Source: an uncultured Rickettsiales bacterium (GTDB lineage: Bacteria > Pseudomonadota > Alphaproteobacteria > Rs-D84). From it: a DNA stretch of 64,000 bases. A program made the translations under genes and the position numbers. Below are positions 36,268-45,448 of this stretch, one piece after another. Where the stretch lies: assembly GCA_900546225.1 (NCBI GenBank), contig URBZ01000002.1, positions 1 through 64,000 of the forward strand. The letters run 5' to 3'. The notes beneath the pieces were generated by a model. The model made no database searches and was not told the DNA's origin. It saw only the letters and a list, made by a program, of their open reading frames with translations. How positions within the stretch are numbered: position 1 is the stretch's first letter; each line of letters starts with the position of its first letter.

Positions 36268-38061
36268 ATGTCAAAAAAGATTTATGTGGACGCCGTCCAC
36301 CCAGAGGAAACACGCGTGGTAGTGGTGGATACTGCAACCAATCGTGTTTCTGATTTTGATGTTGAAACAACAACAAAACCCCAGATAAAGGGTAATATCT
36401 ATTTGGCCAAGGTTATACGTGTCGAACCGTCATTACAGGCGGCATTCGTGGACTATGGCACGGGCAAGAATGGATTTTTGCCGTTTTCTGAAATTCACCC
36501 AGATTACTATCAGGTGTCGCCAGAACAGAAAAAGAAACTGTTGGAATTGGCACACGCAAACATCGTTGATGACGACGATGACCCAGATGACGAAAATGAT
36601 GAGGTTGCCGAATACGACGACCACAGTGCCGGCGAAGATAACAAGGAATTTGTTAAACGCGCGCGTGAGTTCAAGATTCAGGACGTCATTAAACCAAAGC
36701 AAATCTTGCTGATTCAGGGCGTCAAGGAAGAACGTGGCCAGAAAGGCGCGTCCATGACAACATATCTGTCATTGGCGGGTCGTTTTGCGGTTCTGATGCC
36801 AAATTCACGCAAGCGCAACAGTTATGGCATTTCCAAAAAGATTTCTGACAAAACCGAACGTGCACGTTTGCGTGAAATCTTGCACGCACTGAAAATTCCA
36901 AAGGGAATGACCGTTGTTCTGCGTACCGCGGCAATGGGTGCGGACGCGACATCTATCGCGGCGGACTATGATTACTTGGTAAATCTGTGGAATGAAATCC
37001 GCAAGACAACGTTGGAATCGGTCGCCCCCGTCACCATTCACACCGAAGATTCCCTGTTGCGTCGTGTTGTTCGTGATTTCTTGGCGGACAAGGACGATGT
37101 TCTGGTTATCCAAGGGGACGAGGCATACGACGCCGCCAAAACTTATTTCCAGCAAATGTATGGCCGCGCGCCACGCAAACAGTTGGTTCAGTACAAGGAC
37201 GCAGCCGTTCCATTGATGGTCAAGGCCGGCGTTGAAAAACAACTGGAAGGGTTGCATGGCCCATATGTTCAGTTGCCATCGGGCGGTTCACTGGTTATCA
37301 ACCAGACCGAAGCAATGGTTACAATCGACGTCAATTCGTCCCGCGCGATAAAGGAAAAAGACATCGAACAAACCGCCCTGAATACTAATTTAGAGGCCGC
37401 CGAAGAAATCGCGTTGCAACTGCGTCTGCGTGATTTGGCGGGGATTGTTGCGATTGACTTTATTGATATGGAAGAAGAACGCAACAACCGCAAACTGGAA
37501 ATGAAAATGCGCGAGGTTATGAAACGTGACCGCGCCCGCACACAGGTTGCGAAAATCAACACGTTTGGCGTGCTGATGCTGTCGCGCCAGCGTCTGCGCA
37601 GCAGTTTCATTGAAACATCGTATGTCCAGTGTCCACACTGTTTGGGCGCGGGCGTCGTGCCATCAATCCAGACCGCGGCACTGATTATGTTCCGCCATTT
37701 GCAGGAAAAATTGCTGGCAAAGAGTGCCCAGAAAATCATTATGACCGTTCCAACCGATGTGGCGATTTACCTGTTGAATCACAAGCGTGCGGAACTGGCG
37801 TCAATGGAATCTGAATTTGAAACAGAAATCGTTATTGTTGGCGACGACAGCATGATGAACATTGACCAATATGCAATTCAGCGTGTTGCCCCAGAATCCA
37901 ACAAGACCGAAGATTTGTTGGACGCGTACGCACCATCAACTGATGCGAAAAAGAAAGACGCCCAGCATATGGACGCGAAAAAGACGACCATGAATGCCCC
38001 GCGTCGCAAACGCAAGAAACAACAAAAGAAAGCCACATTCTGGCAGAAATTGATTGGTTAA
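36268..38061 (+). CDS. rne: Ribonuclease E/G
   Basis: 597 residues. N-terminal S1 domain (GNIYLAKVIRVEPSLQAAFVDYG) carrying a long acidic insertion (about 95-130, DDDDDPDDENDEVAEYDD), then the catalytic core GGSLVINQTEAMVTIDVNSSRA with the metal-binding Asp and GIVAIDFIDM, and the zinc-link CPHC. The C-terminal scaffold of long RNase E is missing; only a short Lys/Arg-rich tail (RRKRKKQQKK) remains. The enzyme starts mRNA turnover and processes rRNA/tRNA. The 200 bases upstream hold no convincing gene and probably form the 5' UTR, a common site of RNase E self-control. Confidence 0.95.
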   Translation: MSKKIYVDAVHPEETRVVVVDTATNRVSDFDVETTTKPQIKGNIYLAKVIRVEPSLQAAFVDYGTGKNGFLPFSEIHPDYYQVSPEQKKKLLELAHANIVDDDDDPDDENDEVAEYDDHSAGEDNKEFVKRAREFKIQDVIKPKQILLIQGVKEERGQKGASMTTYLSLAGRFAVLMPNSRKRNSYGISKKISDKTERARLREILHALKIPKGMTVVLRTAAMGADATSIAADYDYLVNLWNEIRKTTLESVAPVTIHTEDSLLRRVVRDFLADKDDVLVIQGDEAYDAAKTYFQQMYGRAPRKQLVQYKDAAVPLMVKAGVEKQLEGLHGPYVQLPSGGSLVINQTEAMVTIDVNSSRAIKEKDIEQTALNTNLEAAEEIALQLRLRDLAGIVAIDFIDMEEERNNRKLEMKMREVMKRDRARTQVAKINTFGVLMLSRQRLRSSFIETSYVQCPHCLGAGVVPSIQTAALIMFRHLQEKLLAKSAQKIIMTVPTDVAIYLLNHKRAELASMESEFETEIVIVGDDSMMNIDQYAIQRVAPESNKTEDLLDAYAPSTDAKKKDAQHMDAKKTTMNAPRRKRKKQQKKATFWQKLIG

Positions 38062-38062
38062 A

Positions 38063-38091
38063 AATCCCGCCCCACTTGGGGCGGATTTTTT
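38063..38091 (+). terminator. Terminator after rne
   Basis: ATCCCGCCCC-ACTT-GGGGCGGAT stem followed by TTTTTTATT. Confidence 0.85.
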
Positions 38092-38096
38092 TATTA

Positions 38097-38150
38097 GAGC
38101 AAAGATAATAGAGCATAGATAATAGAGAATAGATAATAGATTTAATAGCA
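38097..38150. repeat. Short degenerate tandem repeat
   Basis: Four imperfect units close to AGATAATAGAGCAT follow one another (GAGCAAAGATAATAGAGCATAG, then AGAATAGATAATAGAT). No coding sense. It also recalls the GAGCAAAG-rich ends of the element at 44255. Confidence 0.5.
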
Positions 38151-38154
38151 CCCT

Positions 38155-38270
38155 TGTCATTGCGAGCGTAGCGTGGCAATCCAGTAAATAAAGCCGCGCC
38201 ATCGGCGCACTTTTTTATTCACTGGATTGCTTCGTCATTTCATTCCTCGCAATGACAAAGTTCACAGGAA
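38155..38270. repeat. Intergenic palindromic repeat
   Basis: GTCATTGCGAGCG...GGCAATCCAGTAAATAAA on the left and TTTATTCACTGGATTGCTTCG...CGCAATGACAAAG on the right form a near-palindrome. The same end motifs occur at 1351-1482 and inside 44255-44513. A CGGCGCAC-type centre separates the arms. Confidence 0.75.
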
Positions 38271-38289
38271 CGCGCCCCACCCTCAGGTG

Positions 38290-38545
38290 CGAATGTGACG
38301 GCGTTATGCACTTGCCACGCTTACTCGTAAGCGAACCTCGGTTCGAATCCGGTGACGTACGACCGGTTTAACAAAAAACACCAACCATTTGGTTGACGTT
38401 AAATTCGGCAGGCGGATAACCTTATTGCTTCGCCACCTTGCAAAATCGCCCGATGGGCGACCGGCGTGTTTCCGCCTTTTTGCGGCGGTTCGAACGGCTC
38501 TACTCGCCGGTTCGAATCCTGACCCGCACCAAAATTAAAAAAGGA
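38290..38545. other. tRNA-derived debris and small hairpins, no gene
   Basis: Two T-arm-like strings CGGTTCGAATCC (about 38338 and 38512) occur, the second with GACCCGCACCA after it, and GGCGGATAACC (38411) repeats the 3' end of the intact tRNA-His next door. No complete cloverleaf can be drawn: the first has a 7-bp palindrome (CGCTTAC/GTAAGCG) where an anticodon arm should be and the second lacks a matching 5' acceptor strand. This looks like remnants of a tRNA cluster. A hairpin AAAAAGGAAACCCGCC/GGCGGGTTTCCTTTTTT at 38541-38577 closes the region. Confidence 0.4.
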
Positions 38546-38577
38546 AACCCGCCATTTCGGCGGGTTTCCTTTTTTAA

Positions 38578-38655
38578 TGGGGCGGATAACCGGATTCGAA
38601 CCGGCGACACCTGGTACCACAAACCAGTGCTCTAACCAACTGAGCTACATCCGCC
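38578..38655 (-). tRNA. tRNA-His (GTG)
   Basis: Extra 5' G(-1) opposite C73, acceptor GCGGATG/TATCCGC, anticodon loop TTGTGGT (GTG), T arm GGTTCGAATCC, encoded CCA. The encoded G(-1):C73 pair is the identity element for histidine. Confidence 0.95.
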
Positions 38656-38659
38656 ATAC

Positions 38660-38735
38660 TGGTGGAGCTGATCGGACTCGAACCGACGACCCCTTGCATG
38701 CCATGCAAGTGCTCTACCAACTGAGCTACAACCCC
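38660..38735 (-). tRNA. tRNA-Ala (GGC)
   Basis: Acceptor GGGGTTG/CAGCTCC with the G3:U70 pair diagnostic for alanine, anticodon loop ATGGCAT, T arm GGTTCGAGTCC, encoded CCA. Four bases from tRNA-His. Confidence 0.95.
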
Positions 38736-38817
38736 TTGCGCCGACATATTCTATATTTCTTCTTGCCAAATGTCAAATCAATTTGCTAACCTTTTTACAC
38801 AAGAAGGAGATTTTAAT

Positions 38818-39378
38818 ATGGATTATCAAGCATTGAAAGCCGAAGTTGAACAAAAAACCCAGCAAACTCTGGACGTTCTGGCGGGCGAATACGCCGGTCT
38901 GCGTACGGGGCGCGCGTCTGTGCACCTGTTGGACGGTGTGCGTGTGCCGGTTTATGGTTCTGACATGCCATTGAATCAGGTTGCAACCGTTGCCACCCCA
39001 GATAACCAGACACTGAGTGTCACCGTTTGGGACATCAATAATGCGGGCGCGGTGGAAAAGGCAATTCGTGATTCTGGTTTGGGTCTGAATCCAAATACCG
39101 CGGGCGGTGTTATTCGCCTGAACCTGCCACCATTGACCGAAGAACGCCGCCGCGAACTGACCAAGGTTGCGGGTAAATACGCCGAAGAAGCCAAGATTTC
39201 TATGCGTAACATTCGCCAAGATGCAATGGGCAAAATCAAACGCGCCGTCACAGACAAGGAAATTTCCGAAGATGACCAGCGCAAATTCGAAGATGATTTG
39301 CAGAAAGTGTTTGAAATGCGCGCATCACAGGTTGATGCACAGGCCAAACAAAAAGAAGCCGACATTATGTCTGTCTAG
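38818..39378 (+). CDS. frr: Ribosome recycling factor
   Basis: 186 residues, normal length. ATG at 38818 follows AAGAAGGAGA. Typical strings: LRTGRASVHLLDGVRVPVYG, LSVTVWD, IRLNLPPLTEERRRELTKVA and IRQDAMGKIKR. With EF-G it splits post-termination ribosomes. First gene of frr-uppS-cdsA-rseP-bamA, an order typical of alphaproteobacteria and other proteobacteria. A TTGCCA/TAACCT promoter is visible at about 38763-38792. Confidence 0.97.
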   Translation: MDYQALKAEVEQKTQQTLDVLAGEYAGLRTGRASVHLLDGVRVPVYGSDMPLNQVATVATPDNQTLSVTVWDINNAGAVEKAIRDSGLGLNPNTAGGVIRLNLPPLTEERRRELTKVAGKYAEEAKISMRNIRQDAMGKIKRAVTDKEISEDDQRKFEDDLQKVFEMRASQVDAQAKQKEADIMSV

Positions 39379-39431
39379 GTTTATTGTCATCTGTCACGCA
39401 AATTATCACTCACAGCATATTGGATTTAGAA

Positions 39432-40193
39432 ATGTTTAGAATATTCAAAAAGAAAGTACATGATGTCGCCAACGCGCCTGTGCGCGTACCACAGCATATC
39501 GCATTTATCTGCGACGGTAACCGCCGCTGGGCCGAGGCCCGCGGTCTGCCCCCGTTGATGGGGCACAAGGCCGGTATCGCAAACTTTGAAAATCTGGTCG
39601 ATTGGTACATTGCACGTGGTGTGTCCACGGTGACATTCTTTATATTTTCCACAGAAAACTGGAATCGTTCCAAGGAAGAAGTGGATTATCTGATGGACTT
39701 GTTCTATACAGAATTAAAGAAAAATATGAAGCACGCGCTGGAAAAAAATCTGCGCTATCGCGTGGTGGGTTCGCGTGACCGTTTGCCAAAACGCTTGGCG
39801 CATATGTGCGATAAACTGGAAGAAACATCGGCCGAAAACACCGGTGGCACGGTTGTGTTTGCGTTGAACTATGGCGGTCAGGGTGAAATTATTGACGCGG
39901 TAAATGCCGCGGTTGCCGCTGGCGAGCCGGTTACCCGCGAAACATTTGAAACATTCTTGGACACAGGCGATTTGTTGCCGATTGATTTGATGGTTCGCAC
40001 CAGTAATGAATTTAGAATTTCTAATTTCTTGCTGTGGAAATTGGCGTATGCCGAATTGATGTTCGTCCCAGAACACTGGCCTGATTTGGTCAAAGACGAA
40101 CGGATGTGGCAGCGCACATTGGACGAATACGCACGTCGTGACCGCAGATTTGGTGGCGGCAAAAAGGCGAATTATTCCGGCAAACAAAAATAA
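39432..40193 (+). CDS. uppS: Isoprenyl transferase (undecaprenyl diphosphate synthase)
   Basis: 253 residues. Catalytic motif HIAFICDGNRRWA, then GHKAG, TFFIFSTENWNRS, FALNYGGQGEIIDA and DLMVRTSNEFRISNFLLWKLAYAEL with final FVPEHWPD. It makes the C55 lipid carrier for cell-wall synthesis. Part of the frr-bamA operon, 53 bases after frr. Confidence 0.96.
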   Translation: MFRIFKKKVHDVANAPVRVPQHIAFICDGNRRWAEARGLPPLMGHKAGIANFENLVDWYIARGVSTVTFFIFSTENWNRSKEEVDYLMDLFYTELKKNMKHALEKNLRYRVVGSRDRLPKRLAHMCDKLEETSAENTGGTVVFALNYGGQGEIIDAVNAAVAAGEPVTRETFETFLDTGDLLPIDLMVRTSNEFRISNFLLWKLAYAELMFVPEHWPDLVKDERMWQRTLDEYARRDRRFGGGKKANYSGKQK

Positions 40194-40203
40194 GGTTTTT
40201 GAC

Positions 40204-40854
40204 ATGTCAAACACATCACAGAGAGTTATTGTTGGCGCAATTATGGCGGCGATTGCTGTCGTGGCCGCGGTGGCGGAACACTATGGTTTTCATGCGGTAC
40301 GATATCTGGGGATTTTGGTCGTACTGGGTATGATTCTGGAAATGATTTTGGCAATTCGTCATGTGCCAACGGAACAGTTGTGCCAGAATAAAAACTGGCT
40401 GGTCTATGGTGGATTCTTGGCGTGGTTATTTGTGATGTTGGCGGCGATAAATACCGTGGCGACACGTCCATGGATTATTCTGTTGCTGTTGTTGACAATC
40501 AGTGGTGCGGACATTGGAGCATGGTTCTTTGGCCGTATGTTGGGCGGGGACAAGATGTGGGAACGTCTGTCCGCGAACAAAACATGGGCGGGCCAGATTG
40601 CCGGCATTATATGTGGCACGGTTATGGCGTTGCTGTATGGACTGTTGGGGACGGATACATTTATGCCACAACTGATGTGGATTGGGATTAGTATTGCGTT
40701 ACTCAGCCAATATGGCGACCTGACCGCCAGTTGGGTAAAACGCCGTATGGGCATCAAAGATTTCGGTCATATTTTACCAGGGCACGGTGGAATGCTGGAT
40801 CGGTTTGACGGGTGGATTTATGCCCTGCCCTTGATTTGGTTGATTATGTTGTAA
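40204..40854 (+). CDS. cdsA: Phosphatidate cytidylyltransferase
   Basis: 216 residues, shorter than the usual 260-280, with about six membrane helices. The CDP-alcohol signature is present near the C terminus: GDLTASWVKRRMGIKDFGHILPGHGGMLDRFDG. It makes CDP-diacylglycerol for phospholipid synthesis at the inner membrane. Start at 40204 with AAGG upstream, 10 bases after uppS. Confidence 0.95.
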   Translation: MSNTSQRVIVGAIMAAIAVVAAVAEHYGFHAVRYLGILVVLGMILEMILAIRHVPTEQLCQNKNWLVYGGFLAWLFVMLAAINTVATRPWIILLLLLTISGADIGAWFFGRMLGGDKMWERLSANKTWAGQIAGIICGTVMALLYGLLGTDTFMPQLMWIGISIALLSQYGDLTASWVKRRMGIKDFGHILPGHGGMLDRFDGWIYALPLIWLIML

Positions 40855-40887
40855 TGCAGATTTGTAAATGTAAAGGAACGGAAAGTA

Positions 40888-41940
40888 ATGCATACGATTG
40901 TGGCTGTGATTGCATTGATGGTTGTGTTGGGCGTGGTCGTGTTTATTCACGAATTGGGGCACTTTTTTGCCGCGCGCGCGTCCGGCGTCCGTGTTGATAA
41001 ATTTTCAATCGGATTTGGGCCGGCAATTATCAAGTGGCACGACCGACACAGCACACAATGGCAGATTGCATGCCTGCCACTGGGTGGGTATGTTTCCATT
41101 TACGGTCAAGAAATGATGTTTGACCGCAAGGCATATGCGGAATTGCCCGCTGATAAAAAGGTGGGACATTACCTGTCTGCGCCCGCGTGGAAACAGTTTA
41201 TAATTGTTGCCGCTGGCGTCACCATGAACTTTATTTTGGCGTGGTTCATTTATTCTGGGGTTGCAATGTTCCACCCAAAGAAGGTTCAGTTGCCCGTTGT
41301 CGGTCAGGTTATTCAGGAATCCGTCGCGTTCAAGGCGGGTGTTAAACCAGGTGACACCATTGTTCGCATTGATGGCGAAAAAATCACAAACTGGGGCGAA
41401 CTGATTATTGCCAAAGAAATCGCATCAAACCGCAACGCAAACGTGATTGTTGTGCGTGGTGAAAAATTGGTGAATGTTGAACTGTCGCCCGCCGAACGCT
41501 GGGGCTTGATTGCCGACGGCAGCAAGACCGAATTGCGCAAGAAAGGGTTCTTTGGCGGATTGCTGACGGGGGCACGCGAAACGTATTACCAGTCCAAAAC
41601 ATTGGTCGTGGTTTTGGAACAAATTATCACAGGCGAACGTTCGTCCAAACAACTGGGGTCATTTATTACCATTGCACAGGTTTCGGGCAAAGCGATGGAG
41701 GCAGGAATATTTGCATTGCTGTCTATTATTGCCTTGCTGTCGGTGAATTTGGCTGTTATAAATCTGTTGCCATTGCCGGTGTTGGATGGTGGGTATTTAT
41801 TGATACTGGTAATCGAGGGGATTACACGTCGTAAATTGCAGGGCCGCGCGATGGAATACGTTATCATCGCAGGATGGGTATTGATTGCGGGTCTGTTTAT
41901 ACTGACGATGTGGAACGATTTGGTACGTGTATTTGGGTAA
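40888..41940 (+). CDS. rseP: Site-2 intramembrane metalloprotease RseP
   Basis: 350 residues. Zinc site HELGH in the first helix, one PDZ domain (about 125-200, VAFKAGVKPGDTIVRIDGEKI), and the third-helix motif NLLPLPVLDGG. Many RseP proteins have two PDZ domains; one is visible here. It cleaves anti-sigma factors or leftover signal peptides within the membrane. AAAGGAACGGAAAG precedes the ATG. Confidence 0.95.
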   Translation: MHTIVAVIALMVVLGVVVFIHELGHFFAARASGVRVDKFSIGFGPAIIKWHDRHSTQWQIACLPLGGYVSIYGQEMMFDRKAYAELPADKKVGHYLSAPAWKQFIIVAAGVTMNFILAWFIYSGVAMFHPKKVQLPVVGQVIQESVAFKAGVKPGDTIVRIDGEKITNWGELIIAKEIASNRNANVIVVRGEKLVNVELSPAERWGLIADGSKTELRKKGFFGGLLTGARETYYQSKTLVVVLEQIITGERSSKQLGSFITIAQVSGKAMEAGIFALLSIIALLSVNLAVINLLPLPVLDGGYLLILVIEGITRRKLQGRAMEYVIIAGWVLIAGLFILTMWNDLVRVFG

Positions 41941-41946
41941 TATAAT

Positions 41947-44232
41947 ATGAACACAAAGAAATTATTTTTAGCAACCACACTGGCCGTCGCGGCGACTGGC
42001 GCAAATGCGGCAACCGTATCGCGCGTTGATGTGTCGGGCAATCGCCGTATGGACGCGGAATCGGTGCGCATTCTGTCTGATGTCAATATCGGCGACACCG
42101 TGGGCGAGGCCCGCGCCAACCAAATTGCAAAAAAATTACAGGAAAGTGGTTACTTTTCAAAAATCAATGTTCGCATGTCTGGCAACGTGTTGAAAATTGA
42201 CGTGGTCGAAGCACCAACCGTCAACATGGTAACGGTCGAAGGCAACGATGAAATTTCCACCGACGATTTGAAGAAAGAAATCCGCCTGAAAGAACGCGCG
42301 GCGTTTGATGAATCAACCATTGGCGCGGACGTCCAGCGTATGCTGACGATATACCAGCGCAAGGGGTTCTTTGGCACAAAAATTGAACCAAAGCGTATCG
42401 AATTGGACGACAATCGTGTGAACGTTGTCTATGAGATTACAGAGGGTCACCCAACATACATCACCGACATTGACTTTGCGGGGAACAAGAAATTCAGTTC
42501 GCGCACATTGCGTGGCGAAATCTTGTCACGCGAACACGCGTGGTGGCGTTTTATGACCCAGTTTGATGTCTTTGACGAAGACCGCATTCAATATGATCAA
42601 CAGATGTTGCGTCAATTCTATCTGCGTAATGGTTATGCGGATTTTGCCGTGACCGATGCGACCGGTGTATTCACACCTGACCGCCAGTATTATTCTGTAA
42701 AATTTACTGTTGACGAAGGGGCAAAATACAAATTCGGCAAACTGGACATAGACAACCCATTCCCCGACGTATCAACAGATGAATTGCGCAAAGTAATTAA
42801 AATGTCGGCGGGCGACACGTATAATGTTGATCTGGTTGATGAAACTATATCTGCCTTGCGCGGGGCGGTTGCCGATCATGGGTATGCGTTTATCAATGTC
42901 GAACCCATGCCGACAAAAAACAGCGACACGCATACGATTGATATGACGTTCAAGATTCAAAAGACCAATCGTATTTACCTGAACTCTATCAATATTTTGG
43001 GCAACGTTCGCACGTTTGACACCGTGATTCAACAGTTATTGCCAATGCGCGCAGGCGATCCATTTTCGCTGCAAACCATTGAACAAGGTCGCCAGAACCT
43101 GATGCGCACACGTTATTTCAAAGATGTCCAGATGGTGCCAACCCGATTGGCCGATGCAAATATGATGAATCTGGATATCAAGGTCGAAGAACAACCGACA
43201 GGCGAATTGTCGGGCGGGTTTGGCTGGTCGAACATCAACGGTTTTATGGTTGATGCGGGCATTACCGAAAACAACTTTATGGGACGCGGCCAGATTGTGC
43301 AACTGCGCGGGTCAATCGCCCAGTATCAAAAACAGGCACTGTTCAGTTTCACCGAACCATATTTGTTTGGACGCGCGCTGTCGGGTGGGTTTGATGTATC
43401 GTACACAATGTATAACTATTCGTCATTGGGCGGATTGGGGTATGATCGCGACTCGCTGACAATCGCGGGACGTATGGGTTGGAAATTGACCGACAACTGG
43501 TCACAGACGGTGCGTCTGTCGGCGGCATTTGACCAAAACTATGACCTGCAAACCGTGGGTGGGTGGCGCGATTCCACGTTGTACACGTTGGCGACATATT
43601 TGAAATACTATAACCTGAATACCAATTTCCAACAGAACACACACACCGGTGTTGTGGCGAATTTGGGTCTGGCATATACCGGTTTCGGGGGCAGTGAAAC
43701 ATTCATGCGTTACAGCGCAGACATTACCGGTATGGTCAAATTCTTGGACGACCGGTGGCAGTTGCGTTCGTCGCTGGATTTCGGGTATATTCAGCCACTG
43801 GATGGCGATTATGTATCACGTGTGTACCGCTATTTCTTGGGCGGGGAATCACTGCGTGGGTTTGATATCGCCGGCGTCGGCAGCCGTAACTGGTTCTATA
43901 CATCATACTCGTTGGGTGGCATGTGGAAATTGAACGGTTCAACACAACTGAATTTCCCAGTATTTATTCCAGACGAATACCAGATAAAGGGGTTTGTGTT
44001 CGCCGATTACGGTATCTTGGGCAAGCCACCACGTGATGAATACACATACAGAAATGTGTATGGCGCAACACGCAGCAACTTTATCGACAGTGACCTGCGC
44101 ACATCGGTTGGTTTCGGTATTTATTGGAACACGCCAATGGGCCCGATGAATTTCAGTTGGGGTTGGCCGCTGCACATGAACGAATACGACCGCGAACGTC
44201 GATTCTTGCTGTCATTCGAAACACAGTTTTAA
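41947..44232 (+). CDS. bamA: Outer-membrane assembly factor BamA
   Basis: 761 residues. Signal peptide MNTKKLFLATTLAVAATGANA, five POTRA domains (about 25-415), then an Omp85 barrel with the RGF-type motif GGESLRGFDIAG and the C-terminal strand ending FETQF. It inserts beta-barrel proteins, including those at 2451, 5352 and 49314. Last gene of the frr-bamA operon, 6 bases after rseP. Confidence 0.97.
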   Translation: MNTKKLFLATTLAVAATGANAATVSRVDVSGNRRMDAESVRILSDVNIGDTVGEARANQIAKKLQESGYFSKINVRMSGNVLKIDVVEAPTVNMVTVEGNDEISTDDLKKEIRLKERAAFDESTIGADVQRMLTIYQRKGFFGTKIEPKRIELDDNRVNVVYEITEGHPTYITDIDFAGNKKFSSRTLRGEILSREHAWWRFMTQFDVFDEDRIQYDQQMLRQFYLRNGYADFAVTDATGVFTPDRQYYSVKFTVDEGAKYKFGKLDIDNPFPDVSTDELRKVIKMSAGDTYNVDLVDETISALRGAVADHGYAFINVEPMPTKNSDTHTIDMTFKIQKTNRIYLNSINILGNVRTFDTVIQQLLPMRAGDPFSLQTIEQGRQNLMRTRYFKDVQMVPTRLADANMMNLDIKVEEQPTGELSGGFGWSNINGFMVDAGITENNFMGRGQIVQLRGSIAQYQKQALFSFTEPYLFGRALSGGFDVSYTMYNYSSLGGLGYDRDSLTIAGRMGWKLTDNWSQTVRLSAAFDQNYDLQTVGGWRDSTLYTLATYLKYYNLNTNFQQNTHTGVVANLGLAYTGFGGSETFMRYSADITGMVKFLDDRWQLRSSLDFGYIQPLDGDYVSRVYRYFLGGESLRGFDIAGVGSRNWFYTSYSLGGMWKLNGSTQLNFPVFIPDEYQIKGFVFADYGILGKPPRDEYTYRNVYGATRSNFIDSDLRTSVGFGIYWNTPMGPMNFSWGWPLHMNEYDRERRFLLSFETQF

Positions 44233-44254
44233 CAAATGCCCCGTTTTTTATTTC

Positions 44255-44513
44255 AGAGAGCAAAGCGCAGAGAGCAAAGAGTAATGTTAGTGCGCTGCGC
44301 GCAACATAAAATAAACTGGATTGCCACGCGTCGCTACGCTTGCTCGCAATGACAATGATTCTAGCACGTGTGTCGCCTGCGGACTAGCGTCCTTGCCGCA
44401 TCCTGCGCTTCGCTTGGATTCATTGCGAACGTAGTGAAGCAATCCAGTAAATAAAAATTGTCCGCCAATGGCGGACACATTCATTGCTCTCTGCTCTCTG
44501 CGCTTTGCTCTCT
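44255..44513. mobile_element. MITE-like element with 32-bp terminal inverted repeats
   Basis: The left end AGAGAGCAAAGCGCAGAGAG... (44255-44286) and the right end (44482-44513) are inverted copies with two mismatches in 32 bases. Between them lies a copy of the palindromic repeat also seen at 1351-1482 (GCCGCATCCTGCGCTTCGCT and flanks nearly identical). No coding capacity, so a non-autonomous element. It fills the 347-bp gap between bamA and the next operon. Confidence 0.7.
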
Positions 44514-44524
44514 TACTTTTATCC

Positions 44525-44554
44525 TTGACCCATGGGCGCGAATTTTCTTATAAT
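44525..44554 (+). promoter_or_regulatory. Promoter of the VirB7/VirB8-like operon
   Basis: TTGACC (44525-44530), 18-bp spacer, TATAAT (44549-44554), just outside the right end of the MITE-like element. Confidence 0.75.
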
Positions 44555-44579
44555 TTATTTACACAAGGGGAAGAAGGAC

Positions 44580-44726
44580 ATGAAGAAAGTATTTTTGGCT
44601 TTGTTTGTTGCATTGGCGCTGGCGGGCTGTGGTCAGATTTACGACCGCGAACCGGTTGGTGTTGGTTATGACAACAACGAATTAAAACTGAGTCCGTGCG
44701 CCTGTATCATGGTATATCAGGCATAA
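44580..44726 (+). CDS. Small lipoprotein, VirB7-like
   Basis: 48 residues: signal MKKVFLALFVALALAGC with a lipobox LAGC, short linker, and the end NELKLSPCACIMVYQA. Size, lipobox and position directly before two VirB8-like proteins suggest the VirB7 lipoprotein of a type IV secretion system. The call rests on context more than on sequence. SD GGGGAAGAAGGA. Confidence 0.6.
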   Translation: MKKVFLALFVALALAGCGQIYDREPVGVGYDNNELKLSPCACIMVYQA

Positions 44727-44758
44727 ATCCCACGCATTATATCAGGGGGGATTGCACA

Positions 44759-45448
44759 TTGGATTATCCAGACAATTTTGAAACGCCGGCATTTCCAGCG
44801 GGCAAACGGATTGCCGTTTCCCGCGCGATGGCGATTGCAACGTCGGTGGCGTTTTTCTTGATTGTGTGCGTGTGCGGTCTGATTATTTGGACAACGCGTG
44901 GCGCGACGGTTGAACCGTTTATTATTTCCATTGATAAGATTACGGGCGCGTGGTCTATTGTTGGCCACCCACATGGCCAGATGGCATACTCTGCCACCCG
45001 CACAATGCAGGAATCGGTGATTGCGAATTTCACACGCGATTGGTTCACGGTGTCACGCGATGCCGATAACACCGCCATGTGGCAAACGTGCGAACGCGAA
45101 CAATGTCGTTCTGACGATGCGCCGGCACGCACGGACAAGACATGCGCGATGTATTGTGCCACGTCGGACAGTGTGTTTAACACATTCGTGTACAACGTCA
45201 TTCCAAATTGGCAGGATATTGCCGCACGTGGCGGTCGCATGACGGTTGACACAACCAGTATGCAGATTGCACCCGTTGGGCAAATAACACAGAATGGTGG
45301 CACGTGGTCGATTCAGGCAACAGTGTCCAGCACACTGGACGGCGATATGCAAATCATCGCCTTTGCCAAGGTTGCACGTCAAACATCGTGGTATCCACGA
45401 ACACTGGGGTACTATATCGCGGGATTTAACACATACAGATTGAACTGA
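44759..45448 (+). CDS. VirB8-like type IV secretion protein
   Basis: 229 residues if it starts at TTG 44759 behind AGGGGGG. One N-terminal membrane helix (AMAIATSVAFFLIVCVCGLIIWTT), then VEPFIISIDKITGAWSIV, the VirB8 pattern right after the helix, and a periplasmic NTF2-like domain. It contains an unusual Cys cluster (TCEREQCRSDD, TCAMYCATSD) that could form disulfides. VirB8 is an inner-membrane assembly factor of T4SS. Its stop overlaps the next ATG (ATGA). Confidence 0.72.
   Translation: MDYPDNFETPAFPAGKRIAVSRAMAIATSVAFFLIVCVCGLIIWTTRGATVEPFIISIDKITGAWSIVGHPHGQMAYSATRTMQESVIANFTRDWFTVSRDADNTAMWQTCEREQCRSDDAPARTDKTCAMYCATSDSVFNTFVYNVIPNWQDIAARGGRMTVDTTSMQIAPVGQITQNGGTWSIQATVSSTLDGDMQIIAFAKVARQTSWYPRTLGYYIAGFNTYRLN

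Noticed and set aside
36126..36350. A small exported-looking protein upstream of rne
   Set aside because: Two alternative short frames exist, one running into rne; no convincing SD, and the stretch is better explained as the rne 5' UTR.
38290..38545. Two extra tRNA genes or a split tmRNA
   Set aside because: T-arm strings are present but anticodon and acceptor arms cannot be built; no tag-peptide frame is visible.
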